Shown: positions 9,201 to 18,006, numbered from the stretch's first letter. The stretch is 64,000 nucleotides of DNA from Modicisalibacter muralis (GCF_900102945.1 NZ_FNGI01000008.1:62001-126000); one strand, 5' to 3'. Notes: a model not told the origin generated them from the letters alone. A program made the numbers and translations.

Positions 9201-12200
9201 TTTACCCTGCGCCTCGCCACGGTGTATGACGACCACCTTGTCGTATATGCGAAAGGCCGTTTTTGAACCACCAGCCCCAAGCATGGGCCCCAGGTGATCG
9301 CCATCAGGCTCGATCACCTGGCGCTGCGCCCCTTGCGTCAGGACAAGCTTTCCGTCCACCAGCTCGACTGCCCCGGGACGGTGCTCGTTCGGGCCATGTG
9401 TCGGGCGCAAAACCTGCCATTGCAACGGGTCATCGGCTCGTGGCACGACAACCTCTGCACTGGCAATGTTCGACAATCGCTGGGCCAGGGCCGTAGCGTC
9501 CGAGCTGGGATTCTTGATATCGAGGACGACAGGGCGGCCATCGCCAATTGCCTCTTGTTTCAGCCTGTTGGAGAGCAGCAATTCGTGGGGCGACATTTCT
9601 TCGCCAAAAACTCGGAAACGCCCAGGGCCGGCTATTTCAATCGGAATATGCACCGCGCTTCCCGAAGCGCCGGGGCGCACAGTGACGCCGTCAAGAAAAG
9701 AATCCAGTGTTTCAAGCCGTGCCGCTTGCTGCGCCTCGGTCAATATATGATCTTCGGACGCACCACGTATCCAGGGCATGACAACCGGCTCACCGGTATC
9801 GGGATCACGGACAAGAATATGGGTCTTGCCCGATAGTGCCGCACTATCTCCGCTAACTGGCGCGGCATTATCCGGTGACACGTAGACCTGTTCGGCGCTC
9901 TCGGGGGGATGCCCCAACACTCGGGCCGCCGAGAGCCGAGCCAATTCCTCGCCTCTGGCAGTACTGGGCTCTGCCGAGATAACTGACCTATCTTCGGCGT
10001 TAATCCGATTACTGGACCACAATGAGGAATCAAAGCTTGGGTTTCTGATGAATTCTCCAGTGTACGTATGCGCCCAAGTCGGAGCAGTGTTTTCGCCACC
10101 ATGCCTGCCTCGTGATCTCAATTCACTCGTTTCACCAAGCTGGCGGGCACCGATAATATATTCGCCAGGTATAAAGTCATAAAGAATTTCCGAAGCACCC
10201 TCAAACTCATGACTACCCAGAAATTCATCTACGTTAATACCTGTTTTAGGATCGACAACGACATACACCCATTCATCTTTCACACCAGCGCCTTTCGAAA
10301 ACTGCAGCTCACTGGAAGTGGAAACGAATACTGAATCGTCAGCCCAGACATGGGCCTCTACAGCTTCCTCTAGATGATTGTACTTTCTACTCCAATTCCC
10401 GAATCTTGGCGAAAAGCCTTGTTGAAAAACGGTATCGGGGCTTCTTGAATCGAGCCGGTAAATAACTCGCGGCGTCGCAGAATTTTCGGTATCGTATCCT
10501 TTTAGTGCATTGGCTCGTGGCGATCGCTCAGCACCTAACCCCAGCTCAGATGCTCTGGCTTCCTGCGCAATATCAATAACAAGGTTCAGCCTTCCTTTAT
10601 CAGTGCGCTCGAAATAATAGGCAGCTGGTTCGAGCCCTAGTTCCTGTAAAGCACGCTCACCAGAGCGTCCAAGTACTGTCTGCGCTGGGTCGCCATTGAT
10701 CTCATATTCGTGGAGAGTACTGGCATTAATGACGTCCTCGAAGACAAGACGCCTTATAGGCCGGATCTCATAGGCGCGCAACAAATCGGCAAGCATAAGG
10801 CTACCATCGCCAGGTGGTAGCCCTCCTCGATCAAAATGCGTAACTACAATCGAGTCAGTTATTATTGGACCTCTCCCGACCTCGCCTGAATCGATGGGTA
10901 ACACTTTAAGGTCGATCTCAGGGTCACTTGAGCTATGGGCCCAAAAACCTCGCTCATCATACTCATAAAAAATAGAAGGGAGTCTCTCGTCACTCTTTTG
11001 CCTAATAACGGGCTCCGCACCGCCACGTATCCAAGGTGTAATAAATGTCTCCCCTGCTTCTTCATCACGCTGGAGAATATGTGTCTTATTCTGCAATTCT
11101 TTGCTACGCAGAAAAGGTTCTGTAGTTTCTTGAATGTAAACGGATTCAGGACTCTTAGGAGGCCGTCCAAGAATGGTGGCACCAAAAAGTTGCTCTAATG
11201 CTTGACGAGAATAACTGACGTTCGAAGGCTCGGAATTTCGAAGACCTAGCATGTCAGGTGTCGGATTAAGCGCCGCAATCGTATTGAGCTCTCCGGGCAA
11301 TCGCCAGGCAGAACCACTAGTGATGGCGGGAAGTTCGATCTGCTGTGGTTTGCGGAACGCCGCTGGAATGGACGAAGACTGTTCGGGGAAGGGCGCGCCC
11401 TCCGGGTGATAGGCGGCCGATAATGTATGCGGGCCACTATCCTGCCCGGAACCGGGATTCACCGAGCTCTGGTTTATCTCGGTTTGGCCAGGCCTTGTCA
11501 TCCTGAGTCCATGCACACCGAGCCCCGTGCCCGCAAGCCCCGTTCCAGCGCCGACCAATGCATTGGCGATATCGAGGCCGGACATCTGATCGCCATGCAA
11601 GGCCAGATCATAAGCGGATACTGCCATCATCGGCACACCAGTGCCGATGGCCGACCAATCAAGACCACGTGCGGCGCGATTAAGCCCTGCAGAACTTTTC
11701 ATGTATCTAAACGATAGTTCGGCAAGCTCAGCCCCTGGCTTGACCGCGCCGATGCTGGCAAGGAAGGCTTGGCCTCTCGACACATCATCAAAGTATCTCG
11801 CCATGCCAATAGTACGCAGGCCACTCGATCCCATGGGCATTATGGTGGTAGCGACCGAAAGCGTATTCATCACCGATTGCTTGTCGTTCCACTCGCCACC
11901 ATGCTGGATATGCTCCCATTGATGGTAGGCGGCTCGGCCACCGAGATAGGTGGCCCCGGCATACGTTATCCCCGCAAACACCGGGGAAAGCGGGTTGGGA
12001 ATGATCATGCCTACCGAAGCCAGCCCGGTACCGATGCCGATGACCGGATCAATGGCTTTTTCGAGTACCGAGACATTGCTTGCCTGGACCACATCAAGCG
12101 CAATGGTCCCGTCATCATCGCGTGTTATGTTGAGGCCGGCCGGTACGACGAGCTTTCCGTCTTCACGGAATTTCTCATTGTTATCCTGGAAATCCTCGAG

Positions 12201-15200
12201 ATCCTCGAAATGTTTCCCGGTTGCGTCGACATAACGGGTATCGCCATCTTCGTTCTTTACGGCAAACAATGCACTCGGCATTTGGCCTGCAGCAGCATCG
12301 ACATAGATAATCGGGACGATCCGAACTTCGGCATTTTCGCCGCCGAGATCGTGGACCTCTTCGGTTACCTTATCGAGTGTCTCGCGTCCTTGCGTAGTCC
12401 CTTCATTCAGGTTAAGCGCATCGATAACTTGCGCTTCCAGTTCGTTAGCGCTGAGCGCCGTGAAATCCTCGGTATATTCGTTGCCTTCAATAAGTCCCTG
12501 GAAGCGTAACTGGTATTGACCATCCAGTGCCTCGGCTTCGTTATCGTCGAGATAGTTATATTGCAGGCTCGCTTCATGCTCGGCCGACTCAGAATCCGGA
12601 AGTAGCTTGATCGGCTGGGTTAGCCGATAATCATACATTTCTATGTTGGCATCCAGTTGCTGCCTGGACTGCTTAGCCGCTTCGCGCTGCTCTTCCGCCG
12701 TATCCAGAGCGATACTGGTCACCGCCAGTTCTGGATGAACCCAGCGCCACTCACCATCGATCTCTACCCTTACCGGTTCGCCGCTTTCAGTAAGTGCATC
12801 CAATCCCTGCTGCTCATATGCATCCTTGACCTCTGGAGAAACTTCGATTTGTTGATCACCGATGGTGATCGACTCGGTCTGATCAATGCCCTGAGGCGCC
12901 TCGACGGTCCCCGGGCCATGCCGTTCGAATAACTCGTTATACTCATCCTCGAGCTCACCGATACTGGTGTCGAGATCCTCGATCTGAACGTCGAGCTGCT
13001 CTTTCAGAAATTCATTGAGCTCCCTGCCAGCAACCAGCTCTTGCCTTTGGGCACTACTAAGGCCATCCGCACCGCACAGATTTGGATCCGAGCCAGTGGC
13101 AAGCTCATGCCACTGCTTGTTGAGCTCGAGATTGCGATTTTCTTCCCACCAGGCTGTCACCTCACTGGGAGAAATCGTGAGCTGCTGCTCCGTGGTTCCG
13201 TCCTCGAAATGGTTGACGACCCAAAGCTGCCCCTCTCGCTCGACGACTTCCTGACCGGTAAACTCACCCAAATAGTCGCCACCGATGGTGCTGTGCTTTT
13301 TACCCTCTTCGAACAGAAATTCATTCCGAGCGTTATAGTCATCAAGCAGCTGTTCCTCCAAACCCAAGCCTTGGAGCGTGAGCTGGCCCACTTCACCCTT
13401 GGCGACGTAGAAGTCGTAATAGGCTTGGGACGCTTCCAGTTGGCTCCCCGCATTGTCGTGAACTGCTTCGGCTTGTTCGAGCGCCGCTTCCAACTCAGTA
13501 TGTTGCTTGGTGCCGGGCTCGGCGGCCTCGAGCTGCCGCTCAAGTTGGTTTACCGTGTAACCCGACAGCAAGTTATCGCCTTTACTGCTATGCAACGCGG
13601 CCTCATAAAATAGTGCATCGACTTGAGCCTGGGCCGCCTCGCCTTTTTCGACTTCCTCCTGGTAGTTGTAATCGCTGTCGGGATCAGTGAGCACCGGAGT
13701 CGTGCCATCCGGATAAAACGGCATCTCTTCCTGCTCGGTAATAGCCTCATCTAGCAGTTCCTGAGCCTGCTCGTATTCACCCTTTGCTTCGCTGGCATCC
13801 TCAAGCTGGGTATTTGCGCCCTCCAGGCGCGCCTGAGCATCCTCGAGCGACCCGTCCGCTTCAGGACGTTTCCATTGCAGGCCATGAGGCGCTAGTGCCT
13901 CGTCGAGGGTGGCACCGGCATTGCCCAAGGCTTCAGCATAATCAGGATCAAGAGCATAAACATCCAGTTGCGCCTGGCTCTGCTGGAGGATCGCCTGCGC
14001 TTCGACCAGTTCGGCAAGCGCGGTATTCTCAGCGGCAATGGCTTGGGCAACTTCAGGGTCCATCCAAACCCCGTTAATCGGCACCCAGTCTCCACCCGAG
14101 GGAGCCTGCCCAGGTGGCGGGTCTCCATAAGGATCTTCGTAGGTCACATTGGTACTAGGCGGGACCCCCTGGTCACTAGCCTTTGGGGATTCTCCTTGTA
14201 GATTCTGAGCAGCCTCTCTCAACTCCGAAAGGCTTTCCCCCGCCAGCATACCTTCCACTACCGTCTGGATGATCTCGGCTTCCTTGGCCTCCTGTGGATC
14301 GCTACTCTGAGGATTGGTCTCCAGCATGGTCACGACAAGTGATTCAAGCGGCGTGCCTCGCTCGATCTCTACCTCCGTGCCCTTTTCGTTATCCCGCAGG
14401 GTCAGGTCGCCATCCGGCGGCGTAGTCAGCGTATAGCCGTTGTGAGTGATCGTGACCGTCTTTTCCCCATCGGCATCCTCGGTCGTTGTGGTTTCGCGGC
14501 CATTCGCTTCGGTGACGGTCTCGGTATGCCTGTCGTCGTTGCCATATTCGACCGTGCGAACCTCAACACCATTGGGGTCGATATAATGGGAAGTGGTAAT
14601 GTTCGACTTTAACGTGAAGCTATAGCCGGCTATCTCCTGTCCGCTCTGTGCATCTAGAATACGATTCGAGTGATGGTTGAGTTCGTCCGAGTTCTGCACC
14701 AACGTGAACCCGGCCGCCTCCAACTGAGCCGCCACCTGCTCCTGGGTCACTCCACGTTCCTCGGCGATCTCAGCGATGCTTTTACCCTCCGAAACATCCT
14801 CGGCAATACCATCGATGCCTTCGCGGGTCGTCTCCTGGTTCTCCTCGAGCGTCGTTCGGGTACCTTCCTCATCGATTACGACCGTGATGACCTGGCCATC
14901 GGCATCGGTGGTTCTCTCAACCGTCACACCGCCGGGTAGCTCGGTTTTCTCGAGAATCGTGCCGTCACCCAGATCATCTTCGTAACGCGTCGTCGTGGCG
15001 CCGGTCTCGGGATTCTCTTCTGTTGTGACCTTGCGTCCTTGGCTGTCACGCAAGGGCGAAGTGGAGTAGTCTTCTCCATCCTCCACGGCTACTCGATAGG
15101 TATTCTCGACCTCGTCGTAGTGCACGGTCACCGTCTCGCCGGTTTCCGGATTGGTGATTTCCGTGGTGCGCTTGTCGTCGCTGACGCGTGTCGACTCCGA

Positions 15201-15746
15201 GACCTCGACTTCCATGCCACCTGCCTCGAGCTGATCGAGAACCTCCCGCCTGGTCAGCCCACGTTCTTCGGCAACAAGATCGATGCTATTGCCATCGGCG
15301 ACGTCTTGAGCAATATCATCGGCCTCGATGAAATCGTCCCACGGCTCGACCGTTTCCTTGACGTCCTGAAACAATTTTTCGTCGTCGATCCTCAACGTGT
15401 TGCCATTCACGCTGACGTTGGGATTGTCGTCCAGCTTCAGGTCCGGGTTCATCAACTCCAGGCTTTCCAGCGTATAGCCATAGCCCTCGCCGATTTCCAC
15501 GGTCGTGTCGTCGTGCTTGATCTCGTGGACGATGACGGGCTCGTCATTATTCGCCTCGGGCTGCGGCTCGGGCTCGGGTGGTGGCGGAGGGGGAGGTGGC
15601 GGTGGGGGCTCGATGTTCTGGGCGATTTTCAGAGCCACGGCAAAAGCCCCCCCGAGACGGTCGGTCTGGGACGAATACTCGCGGACAAAACGTTGGATAT
15701 TGAACAGCTTCACCCAGTCGACCTCCTTATCCGTCACGGCCTCCAT
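6237..15746 (-). CDS. giant modular protein (3,169 aa), candidate T3SS effector / polymorphic toxin
   Basis: Residues are counted from the ATG at 15746; a GTG at 15713 with AAGGAGGT eight bases upstream may be the true start. Order: eleven prolines (47-57); a LysM-like segment (about 75-120); two copies of an AEERG helix motif (about 140-180, 311-347) around Rhs-like beta repeats; long coiled coils (about 568-960); a hydrophobic DUF4781-like region (about 1218-1440); cassette 1 ending in a pertussis-S1-like ADP-ribosyltransferase (Y1763-R1764, S1809-T-S1811, E1853); cassette 2 with a kinase-like domain (glycine loop near 2155, GDPQFLID near 2270); octapeptide repeats (2449-2640); hydrophobic segments (about 2725-2968); SH3-like (about 3016-3088); LysM (about 3106-3156). 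No signal peptide is seen. Secretion by the adjacent T3SS is inferred from position. Confidence 0.9.
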   Translation of the reverse strand: MEAVTDKEVDWVKLFNIQRFVREYSSQTDRLGGAFAVALKIAQNIEPPPPPPPPPPPEPEPQPEANNDEPVIVHEIKHDDTTVEIGEGYGYTLESLELMNPDLKLDDNPNVSVNGNTLRIDDEKLFQDVKETVEPWDDFIEADDIAQDVADGNSIDLVAEERGLTRREVLDQLEAGGMEVEVSESTRVSDDKRTTEITNPETGETVTVHYDEVENTYRVAVEDGEDYSTSPLRDSQGRKVTTEENPETGATTTRYEDDLGDGTILEKTELPGGVTVERTTDADGQVITVVIDEEGTRTTLEENQETTREGIDGIAEDVSEGKSIAEIAEERGVTQEQVAAQLEAAGFTLVQNSDELNHHSNRILDAQSGQEIAGYSFTLKSNITTSHYIDPNGVEVRTVEYGNDDRHTETVTEANGRETTTTEDADGEKTVTITHNGYTLTTPPDGDLTLRDNEKGTEVEIERGTPLESLVVTMLETNPQSSDPQEAKEAEIIQTVVEGMLAGESLSELREAAQNLQGESPKASDQGVPPSTNVTYEDPYGDPPPGQAPSGGDWVPINGVWMDPEVAQAIAAENTALAELVEAQAILQQSQAQLDVYALDPDYAEALGNAGATLDEALAPHGLQWKRPEADGSLEDAQARLEGANTQLEDASEAKGEYEQAQELLDEAITEQEEMPFYPDGTTPVLTDPDSDYNYQEEVEKGEAAQAQVDALFYEAALHSSKGDNLLSGYTVNQLERQLEAAEPGTKQHTELEAALEQAEAVHDNAGSQLEASQAYYDFYVAKGEVGQLTLQGLGLEEQLLDDYNARNEFLFEEGKKHSTIGGDYLGEFTGQEVVEREGQLWVVNHFEDGTTEQQLTISPSEVTAWWEENRNLELNKQWHELATGSDPNLCGADGLSSAQRQELVAGRELNEFLKEQLDVQIEDLDTSIGELEDEYNELFERHGPGTVEAPQGIDQTESITIGDQQIEVSPEVKDAYEQQGLDALTESGEPVRVEIDGEWRWVHPELAVTSIALDTAEEQREAAKQSRQQLDANIEMYDYRLTQPIKLLPDSESAEHEASLQYNYLDDNEAEALDGQYQLRFQGLIEGNEYTEDFTALSANELEAQVIDALNLNEGTTQGRETLDKVTEEVHDLGGENAEVRIVPIIYVDAAAGQMPSALFAVKNEDGDTRYVDATGKHFEDLEDFQDNNEKFREDGKLVVPAGLNITRDDDGTIALDVVQASNVSVLEKAIDPVIGIGTGLASVGMIIPNPLSPVFAGITYAGATYLGGRAAYHQWEHIQHGGEWNDKQSVMNTLSVATTIMPMGSSGLRTIGMARYFDDVSRGQAFLASIGAVKPGAELAELSFRYMKSSAGLNRAARGLDWSAIGTGVPMMAVSAYDLALHGDQMSGLDIANALVGAGTGLAGTGLGVHGLRMTRPGQTEINQSSVNPGSGQDSGPHTLSAAYHPEGAPFPEQSSSIPAAFRKPQQIELPAITSGSAWRLPGELNTIAALNPTPDMLGLRNSEPSNVSYSRQALEQLFGATILGRPPKSPESVYIQETTEPFLRSKELQNKTHILQRDEEAGETFITPWIRGGAEPVIRQKSDERLPSIFYEYDERGFWAHSSSDPEIDLKVLPIDSGEVGRGPIITDSIVVTHFDRGGLPPGDGSLMLADLLRAYEIRPIRRLVFEDVINASTLHEYEINGDPAQTVLGRSGERALQELGLEPAAYYFERTDKGRLNLVIDIAQEARASELGLGAERSPRANALKGYDTENSATPRVIYRLDSRSPDTVFQQGFSPRFGNWSRKYNHLEEAVEAHVWADDSVFVSTSSELQFSKGAGVKDEWVYVVVDPKTGINVDEFLGSHEFEGASEILYDFIPGEYIIGARQLGETSELRSRGRHGGENTAPTWAHTYTGEFIRNPSFDSSLWSSNRINAEDRSVISAEPSTARGEELARLSAARVLGHPPESAEQVYVSPDNAAPVSGDSAALSGKTHILVRDPDTGEPVVMPWIRGASEDHILTEAQQAARLETLDSFLDGVTVRPGASGSAVHIPIEIAGPGRFRVFGEEMSPHELLLSNRLKQEAIGDGRPVVLDIKNPSSDATALAQRLSNIASAEVVVPRADDPLQWQVLRPTHGPNEHRPGAVELVDGKLVLTQGAQRQVIEPDGDHLGPMLGAGGSKTAFRIYDKVVVIHRGEAQGKLYGQVEDTQTLIDRGAPYIAPIHGVTQVYGRKALVMDFYTTQNRKIEHGFLSTRDRASLTDVSLLNRNSVSSLREMREFYMREGIGVGDPQFLIDSEGFFYLHDFEDIYSIWENPRLVALIDEHIALAENAINGRGALGPRSLSAAYHPEGAPYPEQPSPIPAAFRKPQQPGLSENTSDSPWRLPNDFTTALARYPTSGVHEAMAAIDPAMLQSSLIDKGVSPETAQAIAAEFDHSNSSTTVHQTATIPAPAAEPMPNFASEDVAGYRPVQLKSISETQIPTIAPEHLAQIPPGRLTHFTPEQVAAFTKDQLAALSIEQVRKLTPPQLKALSPEQITFFTREQLGAFRLKQVAALDGEQMNALGAWKLRALSDVQLQAIRPETLAQIKPNRLMWLWPEQISPLTTEQIKALTNKQIAGLTPGQVAALTRNQAKALSTEQWQAFKPAQIKRFDSERLQLAPQRILEREARPGTISISLDAEGPVIQLHGVNREGLGALIPLSGTKHAENAAEKTVTLAIDRNALSGFLNPVARGMLPDGPQLRVRVESSLPAERNATGQKALIGTGLGFLAAAGYALSSSPTANVLAYGWRGASFIYRAHRPDATAANTIQGRVLRGVEFFTTTINTPGTVMATAQGQDPLINGPYAVGNIAYGSKTFMETVTGKDQFPYADDVGLPAYLIGSMPYTADSASAVLGGDPWAYVDVAAGGLFGYGSAYLWFRDTASWKKGVRPTLARFLPIDMSKPLMVEPQSSELIQPLGEPTPRKRDIAFAITIGGGLIATSMSAFGKLFEPDETDPESDESPSPDQPSAPPSPEQSDQPDQPDEPTPEPTTTQFVVLPADGLNLRARPSDEARIVMTFTHGTFLEETGPREADADGNAWVPVRGMSQAGKEQAGWVMARYVDENASGAMIESGRVNPELEEENYVSVDVYPKETLASIAVAHDRDIAEVVSLNNHIVDPEILYPGDRIYLPKVTQASPREGQLVPG
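7827..8402 (-). repeat. 24 tandem octapeptide repeats within the giant protein
   Basis: Residues 2449-2640 split exactly into 24 units of eight residues with consensus (L/F/I)(T/S)xEQ(I/V/L)xA, for example LTPEQ-like LSIEQVRK, LTTEQIKA and LTPGQVAA. The phase never slips. The DNA copies are diverged, so the repeat is seen in protein rather than DNA. An eight-residue period suggests a regular helical or solenoid rod. Confidence 0.9.
8691..8773 (-). repeat. 83-bp duplicated block, copy A
   Basis: This block is near-identical to 11340-11422 and encodes LSAAYHPEGAPYPEQ followed by an IPAAFRKPQQ segment, closing the second cassette. The two copies differ at only a handful of bases, so the duplication is much younger than the protein-level repeats around it. 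Confidence 0.85.
11340..11422 (-). repeat. 83-bp duplicated block, copy B
   Basis: This is the partner of 8691-8773. It encodes LSAAYHPEGAPFPEQ and an IPAAFRKPQQ segment just before the first cassette (about residue 1442). The two copies bracket the ADP-ribosyltransferase and kinase-like cassettes and could recombine. Confidence 0.85.
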
Positions 15747-15945
15747 GGCCAGCGAGAACGCGACTCCGTATTATTCTGAAGGGCACGAGCAACGCGGGAT
15801 TGCTATCAAACGCACGGCTCCAACGAGAGCTTGAGAAAACCCGCATATCTTGGTTTAGCAGCTTTCATTAAGATTTCAATAAATTTGTAATGAGCGTCTG
15901 CTTGTTTTCCTAAGCCTAATTCGAAGGGCCGATTACAGCCGGACT
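15747..15945. other. AT-rich intergenic stretch upstream of the giant gene
   Basis: The region between the GST gene and the giant gene contains an AT-rich patch around 15857-15920, in contrast to the GC-rich surroundings. It probably holds the promoter of the giant gene, but no convincing -35/-10 pair or Hrp-box-like motif could be fixed. Confidence 0.4.
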
Positions 15946-16581
15946 TCAACCCAGATCCGGCTCGGTACTCTTGTAGGAAGGCAAGCCTTGCACACACTGC
16001 CACCAATCGCCGAACGCCGGCACGTCGAACACAGCATTCGCGTCCGGTGTCAGGGCGATGTAGAAGCAGATGGGCGCCAGGAAGAAATCGGCCAGGCTGA
16101 GGCCGTCTCCGGCGATGAAAGGCGAGCCATCGCGAATCTTCATCAACTCGCCGAGTACGAGCTTCGAGCGCGCAATGCCCTCCTCGCGTGCCTGCTCGCC
16201 TACACCGCCCACCAGATCGGGAAACAGATGATAGGCAGCGACGGCGCCAATCAGGCAGCCATAGCCGTAGGCGTCGATCAAGCCGATGGCCATATCCATG
16301 CGAGCGCGATCCCGGGCATTGCCGGGAATGAACGAAGGGCCCGGAAGCACTGCATCGAGATAACGCGTGATGGCGCTGGTCTCGAGCAATCGCATGCCGT
16401 CGTGGTCGAGCACGGGAACCTTACCGAAGGGGTGACGTGCAAGGTGCTCCGGCTGGCGCGGCTCTCCGGCCAGCACATCGACGGGCACCTGGTCGTAGGT
16501 GGCGTTCTTTTCCGCAAGCAGCATGCGCACGGTGCGCACATAGGTACTGCCGTCGAATCCGTAGAGTACCGGCTTGTGCAT
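15946..16581 (-). CDS. glutathione S-transferase family protein
   Basis: The start MHKPVLYGFDGS at 16581 is chosen because AGGAGGAG lies about seven bases upstream; earlier in-frame ATGs overlap that site. The product has 211 residues. The N-terminal thioredoxin-like domain carries the YGFDGSTYVRTVRMLL active-site region with a Ser/Thr in the usual position, and the FGKVPVLDHDG and LLETSAITRYLD glutathione-binding segments. The C-terminal all-helical domain includes GDGLSLADFFLAP, the family's conserved folding motif. The substrate is unknown. It marks the edge between the accessory region and core genes. Confidence 0.88.
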   Translation of the reverse strand: MHKPVLYGFDGSTYVRTVRMLLAEKNATYDQVPVDVLAGEPRQPEHLARHPFGKVPVLDHDGMRLLETSAITRYLDAVLPGPSFIPGNARDRARMDMAIGLIDAYGYGCLIGAVAAYHLFPDLVGGVGEQAREEGIARSKLVLGELMKIRDGSPFIAGDGLSLADFFLAPICFYIALTPDANAVFDVPAFGDWWQCVQGLPSYKSTEPDLG

Positions 16582-16713
16582 GGTCATCTCCTCCTGAAGC
16601 AAGCCGTGAGCGATGTAATACGCTGGGATACTCCAGCGTAGTTACCCCGACATGGCGGCGCCAGGCGGGCATGAATCCACGCCATGGTTTTAGTGGTGAG
16701 ATACGTTGCGGCG

Positions 16714-16747
16714 AAAAAAATCCCGGCGCCTTGCGGTGCCGGGATTT
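16714..16747 (-). terminator. rho-independent terminator after dnaJ
   Basis: On the minus strand AAATCCCGGC pairs with GCCGGGATTT around a short GC-rich loop and is followed by a T run (plus-strand A run at 16714-16720). It lies 26 bp past the dnaJ stop. Confidence 0.85.
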
Positions 16748-16772
16748 CTGATCTTGCAAGACAATCCACCCG

Positions 16773-17912
16773 TTACGGCTTCATGTCCTCGAAGAATTTC
16801 TTCACGCCGCTGAACCAGTGCTCTTTCTTCGGCGAGTGGCTGTTGCTATCGCCCAGGCTGTCCTGGAACTGGCGCAACAACTCCTTCTGGTGCTCGGTCA
16901 GGTTGACCGGGGTCTCCAGCGCGACCTTGCACAGCAGATCGCCAGGTGGGCCGCCGCGCACCGGCTTGACGCCCTTGCCGCGCAGCCGGAACAGCTTGCC
17001 GGTCTGCGTCTCGGGCGGAATCTTGAGCTTGACCCGGCCTTCCAGGGTCGGCACCTCTAGCTCGCCACCGAGCGCGGCATCGACGAAGTTGATCGGCACT
17101 TCGCAATGCAGGTGGCGGCCATCGCGCTCGAAGATCGAGTGCGCCTTGATCGCCACCTGAACGTAGAGATCGCCCGGTGGGCCGCCATTGGCACCCGCTT
17201 CGCCCTCGTTGTTGAGGCGAATGCGATCGCCGGTGTCGACGCCAGCGGGAATCTTCACCGATAGCGTGCGCGTCTCGCGCACACGGCCTTCGCCGTGACA
17301 CTCGCGGCACGGCACCTTGATGACTTCGCCGCGGCCGTGACAGGTCGGGCAGGTCTGCTGCACGGCGAAGAAGCCCTGCTGCATGCGTACCTGGCCCATG
17401 CCCTGGCAGGTCGGGCAGGTATCCTTGCTGGAACCGGGCTCGGCGCCGTTGCCGTCGCAGTGGCCGCATTCCACATGGCGTGGCACGCGAATGTCGACCG
17501 ACGTACCCGCCACGGCGTCCTCGAGATCGAGCTCGAGGTTGTAACGCAGGTCGGAGCCGCGCTGCGGGGCGTTGGGATTGCGCCGACCGCCGCCGGCACC
17601 GCCGAAGATGTCGCCGAAGACATCGCCGAAGATGTCGCTGAATCCGCCCGCACCGGCACCCGCGCCACCGAAGCCGCCGGCCTGGCCATCGACGCCGGCA
17701 TGGCCGAACTGGTCGTAGGCCGCGCGCTTCTCGCCGTCGGTCAGGACTTCATAGGCTTCGGATACCTCGCGAAATTTAGCCGCCGAGGTTTCGTCATCCG
17801 GATTGCGGTCGGGATGGTATTTCTGGGCAAGCCGGCGATAGGCCTTCTTGATGTCCTTCTGGTCGGCCCCGCGCTCGACGCCCAGCACCTCGTAATAGTC
17901 ACGCTTGGACAT
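16773..17912 (-). CDS. dnaJ: chaperone DnaJ (Hsp40)
   Basis: Co-chaperone of DnaK that delivers unfolded clients and stimulates ATP hydrolysis. The 379 residues contain the J domain (1-70) with the YHPDRNP motif, a Gly/Phe-rich linker (about 75-120), and the zinc domain with four CxxCxGxG repeats ([32 protein letters not shown]). Two beta-barrel substrate domains follow, and the C terminus is slightly extended. It is the last gene of the grpE-dnaK-dnaJ operon, 94 bp after dnaK, followed by a strong terminator. Confidence 0.98.
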   Translation of the reverse strand: MSKRDYYEVLGVERGADQKDIKKAYRRLAQKYHPDRNPDDETSAAKFREVSEAYEVLTDGEKRAAYDQFGHAGVDGQAGGFGGAGAGAGGFSDIFGDVFGDIFGGAGGGRRNPNAPQRGSDLRYNLELDLEDAVAGTSVDIRVPRHVECGHCDGNGAEPGSSKDTCPTCQGMGQVRMQQGFFAVQQTCPTCHGRGEVIKVPCRECHGEGRVRETRTLSVKIPAGVDTGDRIRLNNEGEAGANGGPPGDLYVQVAIKAHSIFERDGRHLHCEVPINFVDAALGGELEVPTLEGRVKLKIPPETQTGKLFRLRGKGVKPVRGGPPGDLLCKVALETPVNLTEHQKELLRQFQDSLGDSNSHSPKKEHWFSGVKKFFEDMKP

Positions 17913-18006
17913 GGATCTGTCCGCCTCCGTGTCGAGTCCACGGAAACAGCAACGCGGGAGTCGTGTTACGCCCCCGCGCCGCCGCCGTCCGTGTCAGACG
18001 TCGTGG

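Noticed and set aside
15039-15779. Plus-strand frames opposite the start of the giant gene
   Set aside because: They mirror the repetitive Glu/Asp/Thr-rich coding sequence of the giant gene and lack start signals.
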